In this document: in pieces, positions 47,801 to 59,252 of the stretch
Position numbering within the stretch: the first letter of the stretch is position 1
How the letters are laid out: every line of letters begins with the position of its first letter
Origin: Montifringilla adamsi
Taxonomy: Eukaryota > Chordata > Aves > Passeriformes > Passeridae
NCBI GenBank assembly: GCA_017590115.1
Contig: JAGGNK010007448.1
Location: 1,838,815-1,902,814, forward strand
Direction of reading: 5' to 3'
Length of the DNA stretch: 64,000 bases
Position numbers and translations under genes: made by a program
Notes under the pieces: model-generated
Seen by the model: the letters and a program-made list of their open reading frames with translations, nothing else
Told to the model about the DNA's origin: nothing
Databases searched by the model: none

Positions 47801-48929
47801 TTTGTTTTCCTTTAAACATCATAAACCTGGCAGGGGAATTCATTAACACGAGTCCCCACAGACTTTGATTTTACCAAACATTGACTTCAAATTGCTCTCC
47901 TTTCTCTTAATGGGTGAGATCTCTCTCCTCTCCCTGTTCAGACATCTTGGGAAGTGTAGGAGTGGGCTGAAGCAGAACCTGCCCAGATTGGTTCATTCTG
48001 TAGCTGATAGGGATTGCTTTTTCTTGCTGTTGGTGCATTTGGCTCGTGCATGGCATGGAAGATGTCCCAGACAGAGAACACCCGTGTGGCCAGCTCCTGT
48101 CTGTCGAAAGCTGCTGTTGATTTCAGTATTTTAGGCTCAGTCTCTCCAATCCCAGATGGAGCTGTATTTCCAGCTAGTACACACCCCTACAGTTCATTGA
48201 GGGAGGTGAAAATGCTCCAATTTACAGCAGTTAGGGCCCTGATCCGTGGGCAGTGGCAGCTCCCTGTGCACGACGTGGGGAGGGGAGCCTGCATGGATCA
48301 GTCACGCACTCCGGTAAAATAGCTCCATGCTATTTTACTGCTGTGGCTGCCAGGACTTTTGAAATGGCAAAGGTTGTGAAATCATGGCAGGAAACACCAG
48401 AGGCCAGAGCTGAGCCAGAGGAGGAGCTGCCCCTTCCTACGGCGGGGCCAGGACTGGAAAAGTGAGCGTTCATGGCTTTGTTTTTGCAAGAGCCCTTCCT
48501 TGTGCTGCAGGCATGCCATGTGCCAGGCAGTGGCCTGTACGCTTCTTTCAAATGGCAGGAGTTTCACAGATGAGCCTTTGCTCCTGCTCTTGGATGGCTC
48601 TGTGCAGCAGGAGCTGTGGTTGGGACCTGGGGACCAGGAGACAAAACAGCTTTTGAAAATTAGTAACTTTTTTCTAGACCTACCACAGTACTTGTCCTTT
48701 TGTCTCCTGCTCCTCCCTGAGTGAGTTTTTGCTTTTTCTGGATCTCATCCTGATCCCTTCTTGCAAAAACTGGTGCTGAAGTGAGGTCTGATGTGCAGCT
48801 CTGTCTGTGGCTGTGCAGGGCAGGGAGGAGCTGGTTATGTTAAACATTTTGCTTTGGCCAAGGGCACCCAGGCTGCTTTTCTCTGTGTCCTGTCTATCTG
48901 AAGAAAGAGAAGTTGATCATATTTGGGCA
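44887..48929. other. EHMT1 intron 1, unique sequence
   Basis: No exon, RNA gene or transposon recognised on either strand. Confidence 0.5.
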
Positions 48930-49090
48930 TTGGAAGGGGCTGCCCAGGGCAGTGGTGGAGTCACCATCCCTGTAAGTGTTCAAAACCCATGTGCAGGTGG
49001 CACCTGGGGACACAGATTAATGGTGAACGTGGGGCTGGTTGGACCTGATGATCTCGGAGGTGTTTCCCAACCTTAATGATTCTGTGATTT
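48930..49090 (+). mobile_element. CR1 LINE 3' end
   Basis: Reads in CR1 sense: tggaaggggctgcccagggc, then gtggtggagtcaccatccctg, ttggacctgatgatctcgga and the terminal aaccttaatgattctgtgat. The 3' end is at about 49090. Confidence 0.9.
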
Positions 49091-49302
49091 TCTCCTGGTC
49101 CTGTGGTTAGGATTGATTGTTGCACAGCATTTCCATCATCCTGTCCCCTCCCAGCACATCAGGGCAGTGTCACATCTGCACAGAGGTGGAGTCAAGGGGC
49201 TGATAGATCCCCATCGTTAACCAGGAGTCTGTAAATGAATGTTCAGCACTGGCAGGATCAGTGTGGGTTCTGCTTTCCATCCTCTGCAGCTCATGGACAA
49301 GA

Positions 49303-49585
49303 AAATCACAGAATCCCTGACAGGTTTGGGTTGGAAGGGACCTTAAAGCCCATCCAGTGCCACCCCTGCCATGGCAGGGATACCTCCCACTGTCCCAGGC
49401 TGCTTCAAGCCCTGTCCAGCCTGGCCTTGGGCACTGCCAGGGATCCAGGGGCAGTCACAGCTGCTCTGGGCACCCTGTGCCAGGGCCTGCCCACCCTCCC
49501 AGGGAACAATTCCTAATTCCCAATATCCCATCCGTCCCTGCTCTTTTCGGTTTGAGGTAATTCCCCCTTGTCCTGTCACTAAATA
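49303..49585 (-). mobile_element. CR1 LINE 3' end
   Basis: Starts aaatcacagaatcc and continues ggtttgggttggaagggacc, the reverse-complemented CR1 3' terminus, through tgccagggcctgcccaccctc to cttgtcctgtcac. It lies on the strand opposite the CR1 ending at 49090, only 210 bases away, so the pair is arranged 3' end to 3' end. Confidence 0.9.
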
Positions 49586-50194
49586 ATAAAAATGCTGAGG
49601 AGCAGGTGTTGGAGAGTGCTCCCTGCTCGTGCAGCTCCCTCAGGAAACCCCTCCCAGTCCTGCCTTTGGGTGGGAGCAGCTTCTCCCCACTGTCCATGGA
49701 ATGGCCAGCTCTGACTGGGGTTTTTTTGGGGTTTTTTTACCACCTTTGCTCGTATCCCAGGGTGGCAGCTCCATCCTGGTCCTGTGGGGAACTTCAGGAG
49801 GAGAGGAATTCACAATGTAGGTTGCATCTGTATTAAAAAATACAGTTTTTTCTCCAAGTTTTGCAAGATCATCACTGCTGTTTGCTCTGAATGATGTATT
49901 GTGCCTCTTCATGGTTGTGGTTTCCTTTATCTCCTTGCACCTGTAATGTCACAGTGCTGAGCATGAGCTTTAAATATAAAATTTAAGCCATCTGGGAGGC
50001 CTGGGACTGGGGGTGGGGAGGAAGGGGAGGAGTTACTTCCAAAAATCTGGTTAAAAATCAAACTGCTGGATTTTGAGTGACACTTCAGTCATAGCTGCTT
50101 CTCTCTGTTTACTTTTCCTTGGGATTTGGAAACTCACACAGGGCCTGGATGCTGCAGTAGGAGATGGACACCTAAATTTGTGGTGTTTGCTATT
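49586..50194. other. EHMT1 intron 1, unique sequence
   Basis: No feature recognised; it ends where the 2.16-kb duplication begins. Confidence 0.5.
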
Positions 50195-52160
50195 GAGTCT
50201 TTCTTTATAGAGAGAACTGGGGTAATATATATTTATATATACATTTCATGTATATTTATATATACATTTTATACATCAAATTCACTGAACAAACTCCTCT
50301 TACCAAGTCACTGCTGCATTTTGAAGCAGGTGGAAGAGTTGCCATGGCTGCAGTGATGGTTATTGGGCCTTTTTGAGGTTTCCAGGGCTCAAAAAGGAAA
50401 AAAAAAAAAAAAAAAAAAAATTTAGGTTTAGGGAAACACCATCAACAAAACCCCCCAAAACAAGCAAATCTTTATCACATTTCCAATCTTCCATCTCCCC
50501 CCAGTTCCAAATGTGCTGTTTAAAGAGTTACAAATGCTTGTTGGCATAGAAACTGCAGAATGGAAGTGAAGCATGCAAATGTAAAAGGAGCCATTCTGCT
50601 GAGCAACATGGCCTGAGCCTCTGCAAAGCTGACTGAAATCTTTTACGAGGCAAAGAAAATTGTCCAGATGTTGCTTGAATTATAATGGCACTAAATATTT
50701 CAGTTTTTCAATTTACATAAATCCAAAGAGGCTTGAAATGTAGGGAATGCAGCTCCATTACCAGTGGGCTTTCTTTTCTTATGAAAGAATTTGTAGTCCA
50801 AAAATATTGCTAAAATGTGTTTGGCTCTGAGTAGTGCCAAATCCTCATTAAAACATGTGGATATTTCTGTGGTTTAATCTGTTAGAAATGCATTCAGGAT
50901 CCAGTTATGTTAAATTAAGCAACAATATTGGCCTGGATGTTGTTTGAAATATTAAATGTGGCAGTCGGAACACCAAGCAAAATGTTTGCACATTTTAATC
51001 GCTCCATGAACAATTTTTTTTTTTTTTTATATTTTATTCCAAGGAATGATCAAGAGTGCTTAAAAACTGCCCCTGCTCTTGTCAAGCTGCTTCCCTGCCC
51101 CTGCCAGGTCTGTGAGCATCCTGGCTCCTCCATCCCACCGTGGCAGTGATGGGTTTGTGTTGTGCCAGGACGATGCTGCTCCCTTTGAGCATCCTCCTCA
51201 CCCCCTTCCTTGCTGTGGAGCTTGTGGATACAGCCCTGTAGGCCTCCAAAATCCTTGCTGGGAATGTAAAAACCCAGCCTGGCACAGGGATTTCTCACCT
51301 CACACTTGTCCTAAGAGGTCTTTCCGACTGATGCTTTGCTCTGTTGGGGTTTCCTGAAGATTTTCTGGCACAAAACACCTCTGAACTTGCCTGGCTCCTG
51401 GTTAGTTTGTCGCTGTGCTGGTGGCTCTGACAGGATGGAGCCTCTCTGCCCTAAAAGTGCTGTGGCAGAAGGGAAGGCCATGGATTGCAAGGACACTTTG
51501 GCTTGCTGAGGATTTATTTCCTGTTTATCTTATTTATTATTTATTTTAAAAATTAATTATAATTTAATTAATTTTCTAATTTTAATTGTAAAATTTTAAT
51601 TATTTTTATTTAATTATAATTTAATTTTTTTAAATTTCCTATTTATTTTCCCCCCAGGTTGATAATTGCCCCATGATAAGGCAGGTCCTTCTTCCTGCTG
51701 TAATGCAGCCCTGCCAAGGAGGGAATTTGCAGTTGGGAATGTGGGAGTGGGTGGCACAGAGAGCCATGAAACTCTGCCTGTGCCCTGGGACACGCTCATA
51801 ATACATGGGATCTAGAAAATATCCCTGTGGGAGGGTTTCTAATGGGGCAGGAGGAGCTGTTTGATTTGAAATCTGACACATTGCCAAAGCAATTCCACAC
51901 TGGTGCTTTGTAACCCTCATTTAAAGCGAAAAATGAGGGGAGTGGGGTGTATGGGCAGGTTTTCTAGTCTCTGGTTTTGGGGCTTTTTGAATTGCATGGC
52001 AGCTTGTGCTGCATCAAAACGAGCCCAGAGCAGGATGGTTCTGCCTGTACCTGTGTGTGATTTGATAGCATTCACACCTCTTTGTTGTCAGACATCAAAA
52101 GGGTAGGAGGTTGGTAGACTCCAAATTCAACCGGGTTTGACTTTCCCTTTTTAGTATAAA
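50195..52160. repeat. 2-kb direct duplication, copy 1
   Basis: This block matches 52354-54320 without a visible substitution; I found only a one-base length difference in an A homopolymer (23 A ending at 50420 against 24 A in copy 2). It includes an AT-rich simple tract at 51520-51645 and a T tract at 51016-51029. No gene lies inside. See copy 2 for why it may be an assembly artefact. Confidence 0.95.
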
Positions 52161-52353
52161 GTTCATAGTTTTCTGTGGGATAGTTTTGCAGCTTAGTTTT
52201 TTTTTTTTTTTTTTTTTTTTAAAACCCCAAAACCCAGAAGTAAAAGGGTAGGAGGTTGGTAGACTCCAAATTCAACCGGGTTTGACTTTCCCTTTTTAGT
52301 ATAAAGTTCATAGTTTTCTGTGGGATAGTTTTGCAGCTTAGTTTTTTTTTTTT
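52097..52353. repeat. 100-bp repeat, T-tract linker and second 100-bp copy
   Basis: The 100 bases at 52097-52196 are followed by a 24-base T run and 21 linker bases, then repeated exactly at 52242-52341. That second copy runs into a 12-base T run which joins directly to the start of duplication copy 2. A third, partly altered version starts at 54257. Confidence 0.9.
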
Positions 52354-54320
52354 GAGTCTTTCTTTATAGAGAGAACTGGGGTAATATATATTTATATATA
52401 CATTTCATGTATATTTATATATACATTTTATACATCAAATTCACTGAACAAACTCCTCTTACCAAGTCACTGCTGCATTTTGAAGCAGGTGGAAGAGTTG
52501 CCATGGCTGCAGTGATGGTTATTGGGCCTTTTTGAGGTTTCCAGGGCTCAAAAAGGAAAAAAAAAAAAAAAAAAAAAAAATTTAGGTTTAGGGAAACACC
52601 ATCAACAAAACCCCCCAAAACAAGCAAATCTTTATCACATTTCCAATCTTCCATCTCCCCCCAGTTCCAAATGTGCTGTTTAAAGAGTTACAAATGCTTG
52701 TTGGCATAGAAACTGCAGAATGGAAGTGAAGCATGCAAATGTAAAAGGAGCCATTCTGCTGAGCAACATGGCCTGAGCCTCTGCAAAGCTGACTGAAATC
52801 TTTTACGAGGCAAAGAAAATTGTCCAGATGTTGCTTGAATTATAATGGCACTAAATATTTCAGTTTTTCAATTTACATAAATCCAAAGAGGCTTGAAATG
52901 TAGGGAATGCAGCTCCATTACCAGTGGGCTTTCTTTTCTTATGAAAGAATTTGTAGTCCAAAAATATTGCTAAAATGTGTTTGGCTCTGAGTAGTGCCAA
53001 ATCCTCATTAAAACATGTGGATATTTCTGTGGTTTAATCTGTTAGAAATGCATTCAGGATCCAGTTATGTTAAATTAAGCAACAATATTGGCCTGGATGT
53101 TGTTTGAAATATTAAATGTGGCAGTCGGAACACCAAGCAAAATGTTTGCACATTTTAATCGCTCCATGAACAATTTTTTTTTTTTTTTATATTTTATTCC
53201 AAGGAATGATCAAGAGTGCTTAAAAACTGCCCCTGCTCTTGTCAAGCTGCTTCCCTGCCCCTGCCAGGTCTGTGAGCATCCTGGCTCCTCCATCCCACCG
53301 TGGCAGTGATGGGTTTGTGTTGTGCCAGGACGATGCTGCTCCCTTTGAGCATCCTCCTCACCCCCTTCCTTGCTGTGGAGCTTGTGGATACAGCCCTGTA
53401 GGCCTCCAAAATCCTTGCTGGGAATGTAAAAACCCAGCCTGGCACAGGGATTTCTCACCTCACACTTGTCCTAAGAGGTCTTTCCGACTGATGCTTTGCT
53501 CTGTTGGGGTTTCCTGAAGATTTTCTGGCACAAAACACCTCTGAACTTGCCTGGCTCCTGGTTAGTTTGTCGCTGTGCTGGTGGCTCTGACAGGATGGAG
53601 CCTCTCTGCCCTAAAAGTGCTGTGGCAGAAGGGAAGGCCATGGATTGCAAGGACACTTTGGCTTGCTGAGGATTTATTTCCTGTTTATCTTATTTATTAT
53701 TTATTTTAAAAATTAATTATAATTTAATTAATTTTCTAATTTTAATTGTAAAATTTTAATTATTTTTATTTAATTATAATTTAATTTTTTTAAATTTCCT
53801 ATTTATTTTCCCCCCAGGTTGATAATTGCCCCATGATAAGGCAGGTCCTTCTTCCTGCTGTAATGCAGCCCTGCCAAGGAGGGAATTTGCAGTTGGGAAT
53901 GTGGGAGTGGGTGGCACAGAGAGCCATGAAACTCTGCCTGTGCCCTGGGACACGCTCATAATACATGGGATCTAGAAAATATCCCTGTGGGAGGGTTTCT
54001 AATGGGGCAGGAGGAGCTGTTTGATTTGAAATCTGACACATTGCCAAAGCAATTCCACACTGGTGCTTTGTAACCCTCATTTAAAGCGAAAAATGAGGGG
54101 AGTGGGGTGTATGGGCAGGTTTTCTAGTCTCTGGTTTTGGGGCTTTTTGAATTGCATGGCAGCTTGTGCTGCATCAAAACGAGCCCAGAGCAGGATGGTT
54201 CTGCCTGTACCTGTGTGTGATTTGATAGCATTCACACCTCTTTGTTGTCAGACATCAAAAGGGTAGGAGGTTGGTAGACTCCAAATTCAACCGGGTTTGA
54301 CTTTCCCTTTTTAGTATAAA
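52354..54320. repeat. 2-kb direct duplication, copy 2
   Basis: Copy 2 of the block at 50195. Right after the identical part ends, the following 85 bases (54321-54405) resemble the same place after copy 1 (52161-52241) but with many differences clustered around homopolymers. No substitutions over 2 kb followed by such heavy divergence does not fit simple duplication age; it fits one locus represented twice, with a poorly polished edge. Confidence 0.95.
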
Positions 54321-54405
54321 TTTAATATTTTTTTTTGGGGTATTTTTTCAGCTTTGTTTTTTTTTTTTTTTTTTTTTTTTTAAATACCTCCAAACCCTGA
54401 AGATA

Positions 54406-54719
54406 AGTGCAATTTTCTTTATTCTTTTTTCAAGCATATGTAAAGTTATATATGTATGCATATATATATAAAAGTCAAGCTATATATATGTATAAACTAT
54501 CTGATGATAAATGGGGATGGTTAGTGATTCATGATGGAAGAAAGCAAGAGAAAGTAGGAGGCACAGTGGAATGGGGTCACTGCTGAAAATGTCTTCTGCA
54601 AAAGCAAATGGGAGCACTGGGGAGGGCAGGCAGAGCTCCAGAGTGGGGAGGGAAGCAGCAGCAATCCCAGCTTTGGCTGGGTTTTGTGGAATGCACCGTT
54701 GGAGGGAACCACCAACACT
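54406..54719. other. EHMT1 intron 1, AT-rich sequence
   Basis: Contains alternating TA-rich runs at about 54440-54495. No gene recognised. Confidence 0.5.
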
Positions 54720-55150
54720 GAGGGGCTGGAGCATGTCCAGGGAAGGGAACGGAGCTGGGAAGGGGCTGGAGCCCCAGGAGGGGCTGAGGGAGCTGGAAAG
54801 GGGCTCAGGCTGGAGAAAAAGAGGCTCAGGGGGGACCTTGTGGCTCTGCACAGCTCCTGACAGGAGGGGACAGCCGGGGGGTCGGGCTGTGCTCCAGGGA
54901 ACAGGGACAGGAGCAGAGGGAACGGCTCAGGCTGGGCCAGGGCAGGCTCAGGATGGACATCAGGAGGAATTTCTGCATGGAAATGCTTCTTCAGGGCTGC
55001 CAAGCATTGGAACAGGCTGCCCTGGAAGTGTTCAAAAACTTGTGTCTCCAAAAAATTGGGGATGTGGATTAGTGGTGGCCTTGACAGGGCTGGAGGAATG
55101 TTAGGACTTGATGGTCTTGGAGGGCTTTTCTGACCTTAATGATTCTCTGA
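54720..55150 (+). mobile_element. CR1 LINE 3' end
   Basis: CR1 sense sequence: ggggctggagcatgtccagg, then the gctcaggctggagaaaaaga and atcaggaggaatttctgcat segments, ending gaccttaatgattctctgaa at about 55150. About 430 bp are retained, 5'-truncated. Confidence 0.88.
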
Positions 55151-58100
55151 ACTTTGGGGGATTTGATGAAGTAGTAAAGCCTGGGGTTTTAAAGAGGGGC
55201 AGCTGGGGCACTCATTGGGCTGTGGGGAGCAAGGAGAGGTGTCAGTGTCACCCCATTTTACCCACCAGGTTATTTTTATTGTTTGCTGCAAAGGGATCTT
55301 TCTCTTCGTCTTTAAGTTGGTTCCTGGTTTTGCTGCACTAATACTTGCTTAACAGTTCATTCTCCATGTGGGATAGGGGCAACTGTTTCAAAACTGAATT
55401 TCCTGACAGGATGCAATATGTGCTTAATAGGGAAGCATCATTAGCTGGGCAGGACATGTTAGGCCAAGCTTGTAGAAAACTCTTAAGTCTGAAATTAAGG
55501 CATTTAAGCCTCGTTGCTTCCTGTACCTTGAGGTAAGCAGCAGCAGGGTCCTCGTTTTTAAACCTGCCCCAACAGGAGTGTATGAAAGAATTAGAGAGAA
55601 AGAAGTGGGATGGAGAGAATAAGTTAGAAACAGAAGTGCGAGAAAATACAGGAGTTAAAAATATGGGAAAAGAGTTTTGAAACACAAGAGGAAACTCTGA
55701 GGGACTGGACATCAGTGCAATGAACAACTGCAAACAGGAAAAACTTACCCAAAAATGTTCAAGGGAGGCACTTGGGGATGGAGGTGGGAAGGTGGGAAAC
55801 AGGTGGGGATGGCAAAGGGCTGGGAGGCAAATGCTGCTGGTTGTGTCTGCAGTGGCTGCAGGGGATTTCCTTTAATTGTCCTCCAGGCCAAGGACTAAAA
55901 AGTGATCCAAGGGAGTTCCCCGAGCCCTGAATGTGGATGGGTGGGAAGGACTGACCCTTCCTTTCTCCATGGGTACATCTCAGAGAGGCTGGAGAGGACA
56001 GGGCTCTGCCAGGATGAGAAACCTGCGTTTGAAGGTGTCCCACAAACCCTGAATGGTTGAAGGAGAGGAAATGGAGCACAACTGCCTGGATGAAGAACCT
56101 GTGTAAGCTGGTGTCCCACACTTGTTTTATGGTTTTGTCACAGTCTTGCACTGTCCCCAGTGCCAAAAGTGTTGTGTACAGGTGGCTATTCCAGCGCTGC
56201 GGCCCAGTGCAGACAAAACAAAGGCTACTTTGACCTTGAGAGCCAATTAAGTTAATTTCCAATTTGATTCTTCCTAGCAAATCAAAGTAATATCATTTCA
56301 ACCTTCAAGTAACCCATCTTCAGTAGCCCTTTCAGCACAGATGTGGCTTTTGCAGTGAAGACAGAGTCTTCATTTAATTCTCAGTTGTGTGGCAACAAAT
56401 AAATGAATTGTGCTTGGGTAGATTTTGTGTCATGGTAAGTCTGGATGGCCCGAGCTCGATGGAGTTTGGTTCTTCCCACAGAATTTGGCTTTCACCTCTA
56501 GAAAAACACATGACAAAATATTTGATGAATTTTTGAATGAGATACAGGCTGAGTTGATCTTAATTGTGGAAGGATCTTGTTGCAATGCAGCTGTGCAAAT
56601 CAGCACAGCTGGATCTACGGGGAAGTAGCTCTTTAAAACAAAATGATGGCAACAACCTTTCTTCTTCCCAGGCAGACTGACTGAAGGTGAAGTCAACTGC
56701 TGAGTGCAAGGCAGCATTACTGGGATTGAAATGAGGTGTAAGAACTTGGGAAAAACAAATGGATAGGAATCCCTTGAATCACTGGAGTGGGTTCCTTCCC
56801 TCCCTGCAGAGTTAGTCCTGCTGTGTAAACACCTGGCAGTTGTTTAGGCTGGTGTGTACAGATGATGCTGTTGCAGGAAGATTTGTGCGTACTTGTGGAT
56901 TTTTTCCTTGTGCATTGCAGTGGATGCAGCCTCCAAACTTTGATTTATGATATTTATTCCTTCCCCTTGGGAATGGGGCACGTTTAGATTCATAGAGGGA
57001 TATGCAGGGCTTTACAGGACCTTCTGCCATGCTTTTTTGTTTGTGGAGAGAAAGAGTGTTAGATGCAGTTTGAAATGACAGGCACTTTGGGCTGCTTTAG
57101 AGTTGATCCTTAAATCTGTTCCTTCTAAAAAGGACTTAGGAAAAAAAAATATTGGTGCTCCAGGCAGGTCACAGAATATTGATCTGTACATATCCAGCCT
57201 TGCAGGTTTTCCACACGTCAGGAAGGGGGAATATCAGAGATACTGCCACCACCATTGCACTATCTGATATTCCCTTTATATCCACCTGGCTGATGTTGTT
57301 ATGATCTGAGTGGGGCTTTCCCTCCTCCTTCCTTAAAGGAAAAATGGAAAAATGCCACGGAGCAATTCTGCTGCTAGGATGGGAATGTTGTGCTGAAGGC
57401 TTAGAAGCATTTGTGTTTATCCCAGGTGCCTGCTGACAGACCTGACCCAGGAAGGAGGGGACAGGACAGCCGTCCCAGGGCTGGCTGGAAGGTCCCTCTC
57501 TGTCCCCTCGGGGCTGCCTGTGCCTTGTAGGTGGGAGAAAGGGGCAGGGTGCATGGAGGGAAAAGATCAAGAAGGATTTGACTTCCTCAGGGATTTTTGC
57601 TTTGAAACACTGTATCGCTCAGCCTAAATGAGGGCACTTCTATTTGGGAGCTTTCCCACGGGTGGGATTGTTCTGGAGTGTCCTGAGCAAGCCCTGTCCA
57701 TGCCTGTGGCTCGCAGTGCTCTCCCAGTCCAGAGCCACGGCTCCCATGGGATCTGTGCTGAGAGCTGAACACACCAGGGAGGCACTAAAAGCTGAGTGGT
57801 GTTTGCCAGGTGATGCAGCAGCTCTGGGCTCCACTCTCAGAGCCTGGAGAAGGATCATCCTGCAGGCTGTGGCTGCAGGGAATGTGCTGTGGTGAGCCCA
57901 TGAAGATCCCCCCTCTGCTCCTGGGGCCTGGCTCTGTATCCTCAGCTGCTCATGGGCAGGGAATCCTGGTGATCTTCTTTGGAGGGCCATGTTCTGCCCA
58001 CCTGGCTGGTTTTTCTTGGCTTTTACATGAAAACCCTGCTGCAGCTCCATTGCCCAAGTGCAGCAGAGTCATCACTGAAGCTGCTTTGGTGCAGCTCTGG

Positions 58101-58312
58101 GCCGGGCTCTGAGGTTGTGATCCAGCCACTGAAAAGTTTCATGTGGAACTCCAGAGCTTTCAGCTACCAAGTTAATGTCTGCTGGAGGAAGGGAAGCTGA
58201 CTCCAGCAGTCATTGAGTTTGTTTAACTGGAGCTCAGGAGTGATCAAAGCTGGTGTTTGGCTTCCTGTTGCAGAAGAGAAATTCTCAGGATTTATTTTTT
58301 TATCCTTATTGC
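55151..58312. other. EHMT1 intron 1, unique sequence
   Basis: No exon, RNA gene or transposon recognised. Confidence 0.5.
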
Positions 58313-58355
58313 TTATTTTATTTTATTTTATTTTATTTTATTTTATTTTATTTAT
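58313..58355. repeat. (TTTTA)n microsatellite
   Basis: About eight attt(t) pentamers in a row after gctt, ending tttattatc. Some lengths are likely to vary between individuals. Confidence 0.92.
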
Positions 58356-59023
58356 TATCACCAAACCAAAACCAATGACTTCTGCTTGTTTTTCCTCTGG
58401 GGTGTGGCTCTATGAGAGTGGAGGAGAAACTTCCATCATACTTTTGATGCACATTTGAATTTAGCAGATCAGCATTGGGAAGGAAAGTCTGGGTCCTGTA
58501 CAGCCCTTTCCTGTTCCTTGTATAGCAGAAATAGTGCAAATGGTCTTTTCCTCAGTGTGCAGAACTTCTCCCTGGTAGAATCCTACCTTTCCTTGCTTTG
58601 CTTTCCAAACAGATTCTGGTTCCTGTGGCCAAGAGTGGGCAGAGGAGGAGAGGGGCCGCTGGGCAGATGTTCTGCAAAGTTCATCTTTCCCAATCTGTGG
58701 TTCACAGCTCTGAGGGCTGCTTGTTATTGCAGAATTTTGTGGTTTGTTTGGTTTTTTCCTTCCTAGTGTTTCCCTGTATTTTGAGTCCTTTGGTTTAAAA
58801 TGTTAACAAAATGAAGCTCTGTGCCTCCTTGTGAGGCAAATGAATGGGTTTTATAGCGGGGGGTGGGAAGGGGGGAGAATTGGAGGGGAGTTATTTTTGA
58901 AATAGTGGTTTAATTTTTGTTGTGAAACCACTGCCTAATTTTAAAGAGTACTGACCATTTGCCTCTTTCTGTAATGTCTGTATATGGGGAGATGTTCTTC
59001 TAGAAGAATGGTGTGGAGCTGTG
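58356..59023. other. EHMT1 intron 1, unique sequence
   Basis: No feature recognised. Confidence 0.5.
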
Positions 59024-59252
59024 TCAGGAGTGGCTCAGGCTGGAGCTCAGGGCAAGGTTCTTCCCCCAGAGGGTGCTGGCACTGCCCAGGCTCCCCAGGG
59101 AATGGGCACGGCCCCGAGGCTGCCAGAGCTCCAGGAGCCTTTGGACAGCGCTGCCAGGGATGCCCAGGGTGGGCTTGTTGGGGGGTCTGGGCAGGGACAG
59201 GGCTGGATTTGATGATCCTGGTGGGTCCCTCCAGCTCAGGATATTCTGTAAT
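59024..59252 (+). mobile_element. CR1 LINE 3' end
   Basis: Same CR1 subfamily as the copies at 18451 and 20513 but in the opposite orientation: caggctggagctcagggcaa, then ttcttcccccagagggtgct, ending near ttctgtaattc at 59252. Confidence 0.85.
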
